Below, in pieces: positions 48,345-60,100 of a stretch of DNA of 64,000 bases. Under the pieces are notes generated by a model. The model searched no databases and was not told the DNA's origin. It worked only from the letters and a program-made list of their open reading frames with translations. The position numbers were made by a program, and so were the translations under genes. Origin of the DNA: Phycomyces nitens (taxonomy: Eukaryota; Mucoromycota; Mucoromycetes; Mucorales; Phycomycetaceae); assembly GCA_022702545.1 (NCBI GenBank), contig JAHRBC010000002.1, positions 7,874,001 to 7,938,000 on the forward strand. Direction: 5' to 3'. Within the stretch, counting starts at the first letter, position 1. Every line of letters begins with the position of its first letter.

Positions 48345-48815
48345 GTTCTGAGGATAGAAAAGGCGCCACGAAAACAGATTAGAGAACAAACCCTCAGTAA
48401 TGGTCCCAGATGATGGCAAAGGCCAGGCCAAACAGTGGCCCCCGAAAAAGGAGCTGTGGTGATCGTGGGAAGGAGGAGAAAAGCCAGGCGCTTGAGATGG
48501 TCGCAGCAAGACACAAAAAAACTCGAGAAATGCACCAGTCCAAAAAACCCATTTGAGTGCACAAGGACGAGAAAATGACCCTAGGATTTCATTTCCTCAA
48601 GCCAGATGCTGCGGGCTGGGAGGGAGATGACCATGACAGAAAATCGTGTTATTTAAAGGTCTAAACAAAATATTGTGCACCCAATAGCTAAGAGCCAGAG
48701 ACCAGAAGAGTGCTCATTTGGAGGAGCAGGGGTCAGAGCATACATACGGTGGAACATCCAGAACTCGGTAAGAACATCATGTCAGGGTCCGGTCCTCCCG
48801 GGTCTATTTTTTTTA
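48345..48815 (+). ncRNA. Possible structured non-coding RNA ending in a T8 run
   Basis: A block about 470 bp long is clearly richer in GC than its surroundings, lacks a long ORF on the plus strand and ends in TCTATTTTTTTT, like an RNA polymerase III terminator. Pairing can be seen: ATAGA near 48354 with TCTAT near 48803; ATGGTC near 48401 or 48494 with GACCAT near 48629; GACC/GGTC around a GCTC/GAGC hairpin at about 48700-48732. The class cannot be named; RNase P/MRP, SRP and 5S RNA were considered but their key motifs are not clear. Confidence 0.3.
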
Positions 48816-49273
48816 TATTATTCTCTGCATCATAATTGATGCCGTAAAGAGTATATTCAGATGATGCATCAGCAGTAGACATACCGGGCGCATGAGCCGA
48901 TGACCCGAATTTTCAGAATTTTGATGATCTCTCTTTTTGTGTGTGTGTGATTGATTATACGAGGCATTTGGAGAATCAAATGAGATAATAAATTAAAAAT
49001 GTATTTAATTTGGCGTACATGATCAAAATACTCCAACCAATAGCAGCTTACTCTAGCTGCAGTCGTAAAGCAATGTCAAGAAGAAAGCCATTGTTCAATA
49101 TACTGCAGCAAACACACTAAACATATAATCTTGGATACTGCGGCATATCTTACATTAGTACAAATATCACGAATATTATCACAAATAACCATTATCTTTA
49201 TATTTATACGCATTCCATATTTTATGATCTCTTTTGTGGTTCTCCAACATTAAACCTCCAGACCATGTGGCAA

Positions 49274-49306
49274 TGAGTAGTGAGTAGTGCGTAGTGCGTA
49301 GTGCGT
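49274..49306. repeat. 7-bp GTAGTGC tandem repeat
   Basis: Four to five units with one base varying, in the desert left of the zinc-finger gene. Confidence 0.85.
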
Positions 49307-50017
49307 ACATCTAACTTTTTCTGTTTTTACTTGAGAGGAGCATTTTGGAGAAGTATCTTGAAATAATGACGTATAAAGCGTGTCTTGTTATCTTTGAGCC
49401 GTAAAATATTCGATAGATAATGAGTAAAAGAGAATATTAGAGTGGTGATAATGGGTACAAACATCAAAGATAATGGTAAATAAAAATTATGAGTGGTTAT
49501 GAGACAGGACCAAAAACATGTCATCAAACCTCACTCTTTGGTGTTCCTCCCAGACATTTCTGAAAACAAGTGCTTAAAATACATTCTCATGTCGCACCTA
49601 CTTTTTCTTTTTTTAAGCCTTGTACCAACTTCCTTCTGTATATACCTCTATTAGTTCCTCCTAGATTCATATCTAGATCAATGTTTTTCTGAATGCATCT
49701 CTCAATAGGAAATAAGGCCTTTTTACGGCTAATTCAATAGTATTTGTTTTGTAAAAAAGAAAAAAATGCTTGAAATCTCTTATGATCATGGCTAATACTA
49801 TTGTCTCTATTGAGTTGTCTGGAGGTGAAAATTTCCATTTTGTTTTTGAAAAGCCAATCAAAAATGTGTCAAGAAAAATAAATCAAACGCCGAAAATGGG
49901 ACGGCACTCCTCCAAAGACCTTCTTCACTTCTTTAGCACTGGACTTCTTGTCACGTAGAAAAACAATAAAATGAGGAGTGAACTCAATCGAATGACCCTC
50001 ACACGTTCTCTCTGTCC

Positions 50018-50025
50018 TATAAATA
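50018..50025 (+). promoter_or_regulatory. TATA-like box of the C2H2 zinc-finger gene
   Basis: TATAAATA sits 41 bp before the ATG at 50059 and is followed by a CT-rich leader, matching the layout of other genes in this window. Confidence 0.45.
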
Positions 50026-50058
50026 TTCCCCATTTTACTTTTCTCTATACTCTTTCTA

Positions 50059-50866
50059 ATGTCGATGAATTTGCCTAGATTTCACTCTCAATACAACAGT
50101 GGATCATTTATAAAGGTAAAGACAAACCAAGCGTATGAATTACAAGTAGCTAATTCAACTAAACCATCCTATTGTCTTAGACAACCCTCTCGGCCAACAA
50201 AATAACGAATCAAAAAGGTAATATATACTTTAAAGATTAATTCCGGAAGCTTATTTTAAGCTCTATGCAGACCACTTTGCCATACATAATATCGATTGTG
50301 ATCTCAGCGACTTGAAATTTGAAGAAATGATCAGCCAATGCGCTTTTCAAGAACATTCTTCTTATATAATACCGAGTGGTCCTTATACCCTCACCGATAC
50401 CCAGTGGAATGCTGCAGTACTAGGTAATTAGCCTTGTATTATATCAATGATGATCTTGTTAATTCTTACTGTTTGTTAATTGTAGAGTTTGGCTCTTTAG
50501 AATCGTCCAAAAAATATGAAAAACATGGTAGGTGATTGTCAAAGACCATTTTGACAAGTTGCTCATCATTACGATAAAGATAAAAAAACAGAAAACCCTT
50601 GCCAAAAAGTGCAATATGGCCAGCCTAAACTTGTTATACGACATTACAGTATGAGAGGCTCGCAAGTGCTAAAGAGCAGTGTCATAAACACAAGACCACA
50701 AAAGTATATTTGCTCAAGATGCATTTACACCACCAATTCCAACTACAATTATAAGAGACACTTGGAAACGCACTCGGTTAATCCCAGCAGGCATTCTTGT
50801 GAAATGTGCCCAAAGACATACTCAAACAGAGATAACCTCCAAAGGCACGTTAAAAATGATCACTAA
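50059..50866 (+). CDS. C2H2 zinc-finger protein, 191 aa
   Basis: Five exons: 50059-50115, 50181-50217, 50271-50423, 50486-50527, 50580-50866, all phase-consistent. Two C2H2 fingers occupy the C-terminus: YICSRCIYTTNSNYNYKRHLETH and HSCEMCPKTYSNRDNLQRHVKNDH. The N-terminal 100 residues are not conserved to my eye, with hydrophobic and acidic patches (CDLSDLKFEEMISQCAF). A small DNA-binding regulator is inferred from the fingers. The second finger has H-x4-H spacing, allowed in the family. Tandem with UTP15 downstream but with its own promoter. Confidence 0.8.
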
Positions 50867-51309
50867 ATAATCTATCCTTATGCCCCTTTCTTATTATCAT
50901 TTGAATTTACCCTTCCTTATGTCCACCCATACTTTTGATTTATTTATTTTTACAAGCCATTTATGTAACACTCACAGAGAGGAATTGAGCATCATTTATG
51001 AACAACTTTTTATTTATGTATATAATTTATTCTATTAAATAAATCTCTTGAACTCATTGCACACCATCAATACTTTCTACATTTCCATGGATACAAATAT
51101 TATATACATATATATTTCTATTTTGGTCAAATCCTCTTTATGGGTTCCATCAAAAACCCAGCCACGTTACAAAGTCACAGTCTTTCAAAGAGAAAAAAAA
51201 AATTTGGCTAGTGTTTTTTCTTTTTCCGCCCTTTTTTGTAGCCTTGGACTTTTGCTGTTTCCTTTTTATTTAATATAGACTGTATAGAAGAAAGATAGAA
51301 AAAGAAACC
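50867..51309. other. Intergenic between zinc-finger gene and UTP15
   Basis: AT-rich spacer of about 440 bp with no gene. Confidence 0.6.
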
Positions 51310-53193
51310 ATGGGAGATTATCAAAAAGTCATTGTAAAGAAGTACCCAAAAGTACCCTCAAAAAAGTCCACAGAGGCTAAATACTGGAGACGTTTCAAGG
51401 TAAAGGACACTATTCGAAAGTTAGAAACTAAACATGCTAAAATAAAATAAAAAAATGAATAAATGTTACTCATTAGTCACCGATCCTCATCAAAGAGTAT
51501 GCAAGCGTCTCATCAATCTACTTCTCCCCAGTCGCACCCTTTGATTTCGCCGTCACTGCGTCTGCACGCGTCCAGATCTACTCGTCAAAGACACATCAGC
51601 CCAAAAAGACCATTTCACGATTCAAAGATATTGCCTACTCGGCATGCTTCCGTCCAGACGGAAAGCTGATCGTAGCTGGTGATGGCACTGGCCTTGTGCA
51701 ACTGTTCGATGTCAACTCCCGCGCTATTCTTCGTACATTCCGTGAACACACCATGTAAGATTCTTAATATGAGAATTGAAGAAGAATTGAGAATTAAAGA
51801 CAATGGCAAACAAGAAGAAGAAGAAGAAGAAGAAGAAATAACCACAATTGGATGTTTGCATTGATATATTAGGCCTGTGCATGTCGCCCAATTCTCCTCA
51901 AACAAGACAAATATCCTTTCAGCATCAGACGATCGTACTGTTCGTCTATGGGATATTCCAAGTGAGACGAGTGTCAATGTATTCGAAGAGCATGAGGATT
52001 ATGTCCGGACAGGTCTAGTTAGCCAAGACAACCCCAATCTTATCTTGACAGGCTCATACGATCAGACGGTTAGATTGTGGGATACTCGACAAAATGGCTG
52101 TGTGATGACCATGCGTCATGGTGCACCTGTAGAGAGTGTATTGATGTATCCCGGAGGAGGAGCCATTGTCTCTGCTGGAGGACCCACACTCAAGGTCTGG
52201 GATCTCTTGTCTGGTGGAAGATGTATGCATGAAGTATCAAACCACCAAAAGACCATCACCAGCATGTGCTTTGATGGATCAGCCTCACGTCTCATTACTG
52301 GTTCGCTCGACCAGCACGTCAAGGTCTACAATGTTCAGGATTACAAGGTTGTTCACAGCGTAAAGTATCCCGCACCTGTCCTCAGTGTTGCCCTTTCACC
52401 AAACGACACACATCTTGTCGCTGGTATGGCCAATGGTCTGCTCTCTATTCGCCAGCGTCAGGTCAAGTCCTCAGAATCCATCACCAAAAAGAAGCAACAG
52501 GAATATATTCGTGATGGTACCTACAAATACTTTATGCGTGGGCAGACCGGAGCTGCACAGGTATGAGATCTTTTGCTGATCATTAAAAGAGCTCGGTGCT
52601 GATGGAGACAATTGTGTTTGGATAGGATGATTTTGCAGTAGAGTACAAGCGACAGAGCAGATTAAGCAAATATGACCAATTCCTGAAAAAATTCCAGTAC
52701 GGTAATGCACTCGACGAAGTGTTGCGAACAAGTACAAAATCAGCAGTAGTAGTCGTAGCTCTCTTGCAAGAGCTTATCCACCGTGATGGACTCAAGACCG
52801 CAATCACAGGTCGAGATGATGTTTCGCTCGAGCCCTTGGTGCGATTCTTGGTCAAGAATATTCACCACCCTAGATACACAAAGCTATTGGTAGATGTTGC
52901 TGATGTTGTGATTGGTAAGCTATAGGACATACAGGCACACACACACACACACACACACACACTAACATTTGTTTTGTTTTTTAAAATATAAAGATGTCTA
53001 TACACCTGTCTTTGGACAATCTCCTTTGATCGATGATCTGATGAAACAATTGTCGACCAAGGTCAAGCAGGAAATCACTTTCCAAAAAGAACTCACCCAA
53101 ACTATTGCTGCTCTCGATATGATATTCACTCGCTCAGGTGTCAGTAGCAATGCTGCTGCCCTGGCCCCCACTCCCATCCGTGCCTCTTCATAA
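51310..53193 (+). CDS. UTP15: U3 snoRNP/t-UTP component UTP15
   Basis: Five exons: 51310-51399, 51477-51754, 51873-52560, 52626-52914, 52994-53193, giving 514 aa (yeast Utp15: 513). The start (DYQKVIVKKYPKVPSKKSTE then YWRRFK) and the WD40 propeller match the family: DGKLIVAGDGTGLVQLFD, SASDDRTVRLWDI, TGSYDQTVRLWDT, LKVWDLLSGG, TGSLDQHVKVYN. After the propeller come KKKQQEYIRDGTYKYFMRG and the C-terminal UTP15 domain (LVKNIHHPRYTKLLVDVADVVID). Acts in the t-UTP (UTP-A) subcomplex for early 18S pre-rRNA processing and rDNA transcription in the nucleolus. Introns contain (GAA)n at about 51811-51838 and (CA)n at about 52936-52962. Confidence 0.95.
52936..52962. repeat. (CA)n in UTP15 intron 4
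   Basis: About thirteen CA units inside the 79-nt intron at 52915-52993. Confidence 0.9.
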
Positions 53194-53352
53194 AAAGCGT
53201 AAATTTTAATAAAAATACAAAAATCTCAAAAGTCTTGTTCATTCAGTCTTGTTCATTCATTATCTATAAAACAGGTGCATCGGGTGTGGTTTCTGTTGTA
53301 GTGGGAGGAGCAATGACCTTTAAAGAGGATATTAGTACCCGGACAAGATATT

Positions 53353-55599
53353 CTATCGTTCATTTATTACCTTTTTGCGAACATATTCATCGTAGACAGT
53401 CTTCTCCACAAATGGACGCTTGCCCAGCAAGTTTTCCACATCCTCACGTGTAATGACCTCCTTCTCCAACAGCAACTGGGCAACCTTTTCTACATCACCT
53501 CTCTTTTCGGTCAACAAGTCAACAGTACGCTTGTAGGCATCTGTAATCAGACGGCGAGCCTCATCATCAATCAAGGCGCCAGTCTGCTCAGAGTAGGGCT
53601 TCTGGAATTGCTGTTCCTGGGAAGGATCGTGGAAAGACAGGGGGCCAACCTTGGTGTTCATACCATAGGCTGTTACCTGGGCATAGGCAATCTTGGTAAC
53701 CTTTTGGAGATCATCACTTGCACCGGTTGTGATGGTGTCAAAGAAGAGCTGCTCTGCGACACGACCACCAAGAGTCATACACATACGATCGGACAATTGC
53801 TTCTCAGAGTAAAGGTACTGATCTTTGGGCAGATATTGGGCATAACCAAGAGCAGCAACACCACGAGGAATAATGGATACCTTGAGAAGAGGATCGGCGT
53901 GCTGCAAATACCAGCCAGCAACAGCATGACCAGCCTCATGGTAGGCTACTGTCTTCTTTTCTTCAGGAGACAACACACGCGACTTCTTTTCCAGACCGGC
54001 AATGACACGCTCAATGGCCTGCTCGAAATCAGCTTCCTGAACATCATCCTTGTGGTAACGAGCAGCAATAAGAGCAGCCTCGTTACAGACGTTGTGGATA
54101 TCAGCACCAGAGAATCCAGGGGTGAGGGCTGCCAGCTTGCGGGAAAGCTGTTCCATGTTCTCGTTTGTCTTGATGGGCTTCAGATGGACCATGAAGATCT
54201 GGGCACGACCAGCGATGTCAGGGCGGTCAATGGCGATGTGGCGATCGAAACGGCCAGGACGCATCAGGGCAGGGTCAAGAACATCAGGACGGTTAGTACC
54301 TGCCAAGACAACCACATGCTGGTTGGAAGCAAAGCCATCCATCTCAACCAAAAGCTGGTTAAGGGTGCTCTCACGCTCGTCGTTTCCACCCATCTGTCCA
54401 CCCTTTCCACGGGCTTTACCGATAGCATCGATCTCATCAACAAAGATAATACAGGGAGCATTCTTCTTTGCGGTGGCAAACAGATCACGGACACGCGAAG
54501 GACCCACACCAACAAACATCTCCACGAATTCTGAACCAGACACGCTCAAGAAAGGAACACCAGCTTCACCAGCGGTTGCCTTTGCCAACAGAGTCTTACC
54601 GGTACCGGGGGGACCAGAGAGAATGGCACCCTTGGGGATGGTGGCACCCAGACGCTCATAGAGGGCAGGGTTTTTCAAGAACTTGACAAACTCCATAATC
54701 TCTTCCTTGGCCTCATCTGCACCAGCTACATCCTTGAATTTAACCTTGACATCTGTCTCCTGGTTGAACATCTTTGCCTTGCTCTTGCCAATGCCAAAGA
54801 TACCACCCTGTCCACCGCCTCCAGGACCACGCTTGGTCATGTAGTAAAGCACACCGACCAAAATCAGGGTAGGTGCAAAGTGGAGAAGGGTGTTTCCGAG
54901 ACTAATCTCATCACGGTATGACACAGGAATACGCTCGTTTGAGGGGATTCCCAATTCATTCTGGGCATCTTCAAGGGAACGTTCAAAGCTGTCAACCGAG
55001 CCAATTGTAAAGTAAAAGGTCTGCTGAGGGGATACGCCGAGAGAACCAGCCCCAGGATTGAGGTGGACGCGAACAAGGTTGCGGTTCAAAACAACAAGTT
55101 TATCAACAAGACCCTTGTCAAGCAATTGGTTTCTAAATGCCTGCCAGGTTACTTCGCGAGAGTTGTCTGCAGGGGCCACCAATTTCCAGACAAGCCAGGA
55201 ACCAATGGCGGTGCCCAATACAGTGTTTGTGGTTATCTGAATTTCTGGGGTCTTATTGTTGTTGTTACTGTTGTTGCTTCCACTGGAACTGTTCTTTGGT
55301 GGTTTGGGGATCTCTTCGGCTGATCGCTTGCTGTGCTGCTTGGCGGCTTCATCGGCTGATCGTTTGGCTTCAGGGCCAGCACCCTTTCCAAAGAAACCTT
55401 CAAAACCCTTTGGTACGTTGAATGGCTTGTCCTGGTCGTCTTTGGGCTTTTGTTCGGGCTTCTTCTCGGACGAGAAACGGCGAGTGGTGAATCGAGTGGT
55501 GTTGAGGAGTCCGCTCTGGGGGATGCATCGCCTGGTGGTTGCACGCATGCCTGCATCTTTTGCCGATCGTTGGCCGATCTGGCCAAGGCGTGAAAGCAT
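53353..55599 (-). CDS. Mitochondrial m-AAA protease subunit (AFG3/YTA12 type)
   Basis: Single exon, 748 aa. The N-terminus is Arg/Ser-rich with no acidic residues ([20 protein letters not shown]), a mitochondrial presequence. After a Ser/Asn-rich linker come two membrane spans (about [17 protein letters not shown] and [17 protein letters not shown]) flanking the intermembrane-space domain. The AAA module has Walker A GPPGTGKT, Walker [11 protein letters not shown] and an arginine-finger region (RPGRFDRHI). The M41 protease active site is HEAGH, with a distal zinc ligand Asp in ASDDLQK. m-AAA proteases degrade inner-membrane proteins and mature MrpL32. Assignment to AFG3 or YTA12 needs a tree. 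Convergent with UTP15, 160 bp apart. Confidence 0.95.
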   Translation of the reverse strand: MLSRLGQIGQRSAKDAGMRATTRRCIPQSGLLNTTRFTTRRFSSEKKPEQKPKDDQDKPFNVPKGFEGFFGKGAGPEAKRSADEAAKQHSKRSAEEIPKPPKNSSSGSNNSNNNNKTPEIQITTNTVLGTAIGSWLVWKLVAPADNSREVTWQAFRNQLLDKGLVDKLVVLNRNLVRVHLNPGAGSLGVSPQQTFYFTIGSVDSFERSLEDAQNELGIPSNERIPVSYRDEISLGNTLLHFAPTLILVGVLYYMTKRGPGGGGQGGIFGIGKSKAKMFNQETDVKVKFKDVAGADEAKEEIMEFVKFLKNPALYERLGATIPKGAILSGPPGTGKTLLAKATAGEAGVPFLSVSGSEFVEMFVGVGPSRVRDLFATAKKNAPCIIFVDEIDAIGKARGKGGQMGGNDERESTLNQLLVEMDGFASNQHVVVLAGTNRPDVLDPALMRPGRFDRHIAIDRPDIAGRAQIFMVHLKPIKTNENMEQLSRKLAALTPGFSGADIHNVCNEAALIAARYHKDDVQEADFEQAIERVIAGLEKKSRVLSPEEKKTVAYHEAGHAVAGWYLQHADPLLKVSIIPRGVAALGYAQYLPKDQYLYSEKQLSDRMCMTLGGRVAEQLFFDTITTGASDDLQKVTKIAYAQVTAYGMNTKVGPLSFHDPSQEQQFQKPYSEQTGALIDDEARRLITDAYKRTVDLLTEKRGDVEKVAQLLLEKEVITREDVENLLGKRPFVEKTVYDEYVRKKVINER

Positions 55600-56335
55600 G
55601 ATTTTGAAGAGAGTAAAGTAAGATGGGTTGAACTAGAACCCGGAAAAAGTACAAAGACTTCTTTGGCTGTTTTTCGTTCCTTGTTTTATTGTCAAATTTC
55701 ATTTCAGTTTATTTACAATTTTGAAACCTAGCTAAAACCACCTCCCCCAATCATTTTATTTTATTTTTATTTTTTATTATTAAAAATTAAGGGCAAGAAA
55801 GAGGTGACTTGGCCATGGAAAAATTTCTCTCATACTTTTCACTTGCTTTTCACTTGGTCCTCTTCTTCCTCCTCTTCTTTACATTTTCAATATCAGCCAT
55901 GAAAACGCTTGCGTCACAATAAAGTTTGAGTGTGTGTACTTTATATGTAAATTGAATAAATATCGAGTATTTATATCCTACCAACTCCAGAAAAGGTAAG
56001 ATTACCAAGAGTTAAATTGTCACAGATCAAATGCAAGCGTCCCAAACAAATCGGTTTTGCATTGACAGACAGACAGACAGGCTTACCTATAAAACACCAC
56101 CTATTTGTACAATTATCATCATTTTCTTTCTTCTTTTAATATTTAAATATATATTAAGATATGTATATAAACGCAAATTTTGATGGATATCGCGATCTTT
56201 GTTGGGAAATAACGCATATCTTTCTAATCACAAAAATGTCCAAAAACTAGCTTTTTGTTGTAAATGAACGATTCTTTTTCGGTTTGATTTGATTTTTTGG
56301 TATGCAATTTAGCATTCTAACAACCTTGAATTTGT
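55600..56335. other. Intergenic between AFG3/YTA12 and COX6
   Basis: AT-rich spacer with a (GACA)n run at about 56063-56080. It includes the m-AAA protease promoter; no gene seen. Confidence 0.6.
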
Positions 56336-56946
56336 TTAGAAACCCAACTCCTCCTTGGTAAGAACACCCAATTCCTGCTTGAGAGGTGCGAGCTCCTTGA
56401 GGTACTCCTCGTACTGCTTCTCAGTCTCAACCTTTTCCTTGAGACCTTCAAAGATACGGACGGCAGTGGCGTAATCGTTAACACGACGGGAGGCCTTGAG
56501 GGCAGCCTCGACAACGCTGGGAGCAGGGACAAGATCGTAGGCGAAAGCGTTGTTCAAACCACGCTGGAGTTCGAACAAATCCTCGACACCATCAAAAAAC
56601 TTGACATAACGCTCGGTGTAGGCCTCGAAGCTCTCGTCCTCATGTCCAGAGTAGAAACGCTTACCCATGACTATTTTGTTGCATAAAAACAAAGTAATAT
56701 TAATTAATCAATAAATCGAAATGCGATAAAAAGTATTTTGAGTCAGGAATCCAGCATATACACGTATATACACACAAATACTAGAAATATATTTGAAAAA
56801 TGTTTGGAGAATTGTGTGCACTTGAAGACTTTCGCGATTTCCACAATCATGTATTTTTATTTACCCTGAGCAATAGGTCTAGAGACAGCAACCGAGCGAA
56901 CGGCAACAGCACGGGCAGTAGCACCAGTAATAGCAGCGCGAAGCAT
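56336..56946 (-). CDS. COX6: Cytochrome c oxidase subunit Va/6 (COX6, COX5A family)
   Basis: Two exons on the minus strand, 56946-56865 and 56670-56336, give 138 aa. Exon 1 encodes a mitochondrial presequence (LRAAITGATARAVAVRSVAV). The mature part, from about YSGHEDESFEAYTERY, has the family core: FELQRGLNNAFAYDLVPAPSVVEAALKASRRVNDYATAVRIFEGLK, ending in KQELGVLTKEELGF. It belongs to complex IV, bound on the matrix side. The model keeps a single GT-AG intron of 194 nt. Together with COX12 it is the second complex IV gene in this window. Confidence 0.93.
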
Positions 56947-57126
56947 TATGGAAATGGGTGGTTAAAAAAAATAAATGTAAGAGACAAGGGGAAAAACAGT
57001 TGTATAAAACAAGCACACTTGAAAAAAGGCGAGCCTGCCCAAAGAAAATTTTGCTGCATGGGTTGGAATGAGATGCTGACGTCAATGAAATCTCCGCAAT
57101 GGATTCCTTCTTTTTTTTTTTTGGAC

Positions 57127-60100
57127 CTAATCTTCTTCCTCTTCTACTTGCATTTGTCTACGCAAACCAATGCTACAATTACATACACGCTTCAGCAAGT
57201 CAGGCTCATCCTTTAGACGCTCATTAGCCTTTGCTGCTGCAAAACGACGTGCTGCCTTGACATTATCAGCCGCACCACATGCAAGAGGTTTGTCGTGCAA
57301 AAAGATGACACACTTTTGACTTTTTGGACCGGTGCCTGTCGAGGTATGGTTACTAGAAATAATAATAATAATAAAAAAGAGAGAGGTAAAAAGGCCAGGT
57401 AGATTAGACATTTCATACTTTCTGTTGCTGCCAATATATATATATATACAATGTCTTTACCGTAACATGAATCCTTCGCAGCCAAACTTTTGCAAGTCGG
57501 TGGTAAACTGTCGAAGTGGGTGGATTCGAATGAGCTCTGGTGTCACATATTCATCAAAGATAGGTCTGATCCACAAATCAAACAGCTTTTCCACTGGCTC
57601 AAGATTAAAGCCTGCATCAACGAATACGGCTCCAAGCATACTCTCCACAATATCAGACAAAACCTTGGGAATACTAAAGTCACGCCAATACTCTCCTACT
57701 GCTTCACCCTTTTGCTTCAGTTCATCAACTTCACTCACAAAGTGCTCAATTGCCCTGACAAGACGACTGGAATAATGGATAATGTGCTTGTGCATCCCAG
57801 TCTCAATGCAAATAATACCAAGCACATGGTTATTTACACACGAATCCTTGATATCGGTAATCATGCCAGGATCAAATGTAGGGTATTTCGTAAACAGGTA
57901 TCGGATCACCAAAAAATCTAGAATGGCATCTCCGAGGAATTCCAGACGTTGATAGCAAGGGGCAGTCGAGTTGGGAAGACTGGCGTGTGTCAGAGCCTCG
58001 ACTAACAACAGTGGCTGGTTGAAGGTGTAGCCTGTCACCTCATATACCTTTGGCAAGTTTACAGATCGCAGGGCCTTGATCTCTGCTCTTGCCGGGACTG
58101 ATTTACGGCTATCGATATAAGTCGGCAGAAAATCACTCCACTGCTTCATTTCGTCAAACGGAATTTGCATGGCAATGGCTGTATCTAGACCGCCTTCCAG
58201 ACCACTGCTTAGATATGCTGCTCCTAGGGTAGCCTCTACCACATCAGCCAATGTCTTATCAGAAAGCATGTGTGTCTTTGTTTCCTTGAGTGTGTCTAGG
58301 GTGTCTGATTTGGCCACAAAGCCATGAGGACGCCAGTAACGACGGTTAAAGGCCTGACTGGTTACATAGCGATATATCTTAAGTCTTTTGGCTGAACGGT
58401 ATAGTGCTCGGTTACAAATGACTCTAATACGCAAACAATGGAGTTCACCCTCATGACAGAATGGAAAATTGATATACAAGCGAATTGTTGCAATAAACTT
58501 CAGCAGTGAATCACCAAGTGTTTCGAGACGTTCATAGTCCATCTTCATGCTGGCAGAAGGAGCCGTGTACGCTTCGAGCATCTGAATATCTGAGATCGGT
58601 ATCTTGTATCTTTCGCGTGCCTCGTTTGCGAGAAGAAATGAATCCAATCGTGTCATTAGTGAAGGGATTAACATCATTGATTGATATACGCTTGCACTAA
58701 TGGGCACTTTTTGACAAAATTCTGGGACCACATAGTTTGCAGTTCGGCCTTTTTGTTGAGCCAATACCCCTGCTGCTGGTTGCAAGTAGTTCATCACCTT
58801 GCTCACTTTTTGGACGCTGATTAACGGCTGGTCGGGAAAGGTTACGTGCATGTCGTGCTCCTTTTCATAGTATTCTTCAAATGTTGCATATCCAACCTCT
58901 CGCACTTTTCCTTCGTTGACAGGCACAGCAGATTGGGGTCGCATTTCATGGAGAACTTTTTTGACAAAGTAACGGCGGTTGCCATCAGCTGCGTCAGTTA
59001 TAATGGTATCTTCGAGAGCCAATTCTGAAGGATTAGTCAGGTCAATTTTTGAGTCTTTTTGTTCGACCGTCCGTTTTATTTCTTCCCAGTCGATTCTGTC
59101 TTGACATGCTTGAAGTGTCGATAGATCTGGGGTGATTTCTTGGCCATTGTTAACAGTCAGAGGAACAAGGAAGTAGGGGAACTCGCGCACTTGACACACA
59201 AATTCCTTGTTTGTAATGGCAGCAGACAGCTTGAGGTTGTAGTGAGAAAGGGCAAGAATGGTGTCGACATCATAGTCTACCGATTCCTCCAGTGGATGGA
59301 CTATAGCAGTAAATGTCCTGCCTTGGGAATACAGCTCTATTTCGGGCAACACAGGGAATGGCTTCCAAGTCAAGAGACACATGCGACGTACATGACCATT
59401 GAATATTTGGCGCACATTAATATCTATCACTGAAAACCACAGTGTGAATGGACCATCGTCGTCTTCTTCGAGCATTGGAAGGATCAACCTTGGGTCTATA
59501 GTTTCGTTTGATTGGTTTTCAGGATTCAGTAAACCGTCCACATCCTCAACCTCGTCAATAGCCAATGGCATGTGCGATAGACCGCCCTTTTTCTTCTTCT
59601 CAGGCTTAATTCTCGGCTGGAGATTTACAAGAGCAGTTTCGGGATTGGTATCAAATACAGCATCGTCTTTGGGATCCGAGGGGTTGAGTTCTTCATCTTC
59701 AATCTCCACTTCCTCTACGACCCGCTTCCAGAATCTGGGTGTCCGCTTTTCATACACACCGCGTCTTCTACGACTACCAACCACCATTCCGTTCTTGTCA
59801 AGTAGAGGAGCCATTTCACCCAATAGTTCGCGCTTTGGGTTATTCGGCAGTAAATGGTCATTAAAGGCTTTGGCTTCAAACAGCAGGATACATGTTTCCA
59901 GTGCAGCTAGCTTTTTTGCGGTTAACTTTGTTTGAGTCGGTTCAGATGTTGCACCTATCACGGCCGCATTTGTGGGTAAATGTACGATGCATTGAAACCC
60001 ATCAGAAGTAGACGTTATTTCAAACACTGGTTTAAGCAAAGAAAATTGATCTGATGGCAAGGTTCCGCAATAACGGTGCAATAGTGGAACAGACGATTCC

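Larger units (their letters stand above)
48816..50058. other. Intergenic with a heptanucleotide tandem repeat
   Basis: A GTAGTGC/GTAGTGA tandem repeat lies at about 49274-49306. A TATA-like TATAAATA at about 50018-50025 belongs to the zinc-finger gene. No gene supported elsewhere. Confidence 0.55.

Noticed and set aside
48700..48815. 5S rRNA or SRP RNA
   Set aside because: ACATACGG looks like a 5S start and GGAGCAG like SRP helix 8, but the rest of the 5S sequence and the GGAA tetraloop with SRP context are missing.
53608..54534. Long plus-strand open frame of 308 codons
   Set aside because: Antisense to the conserved AAA and protease domains of the m-AAA protease; no independent support.
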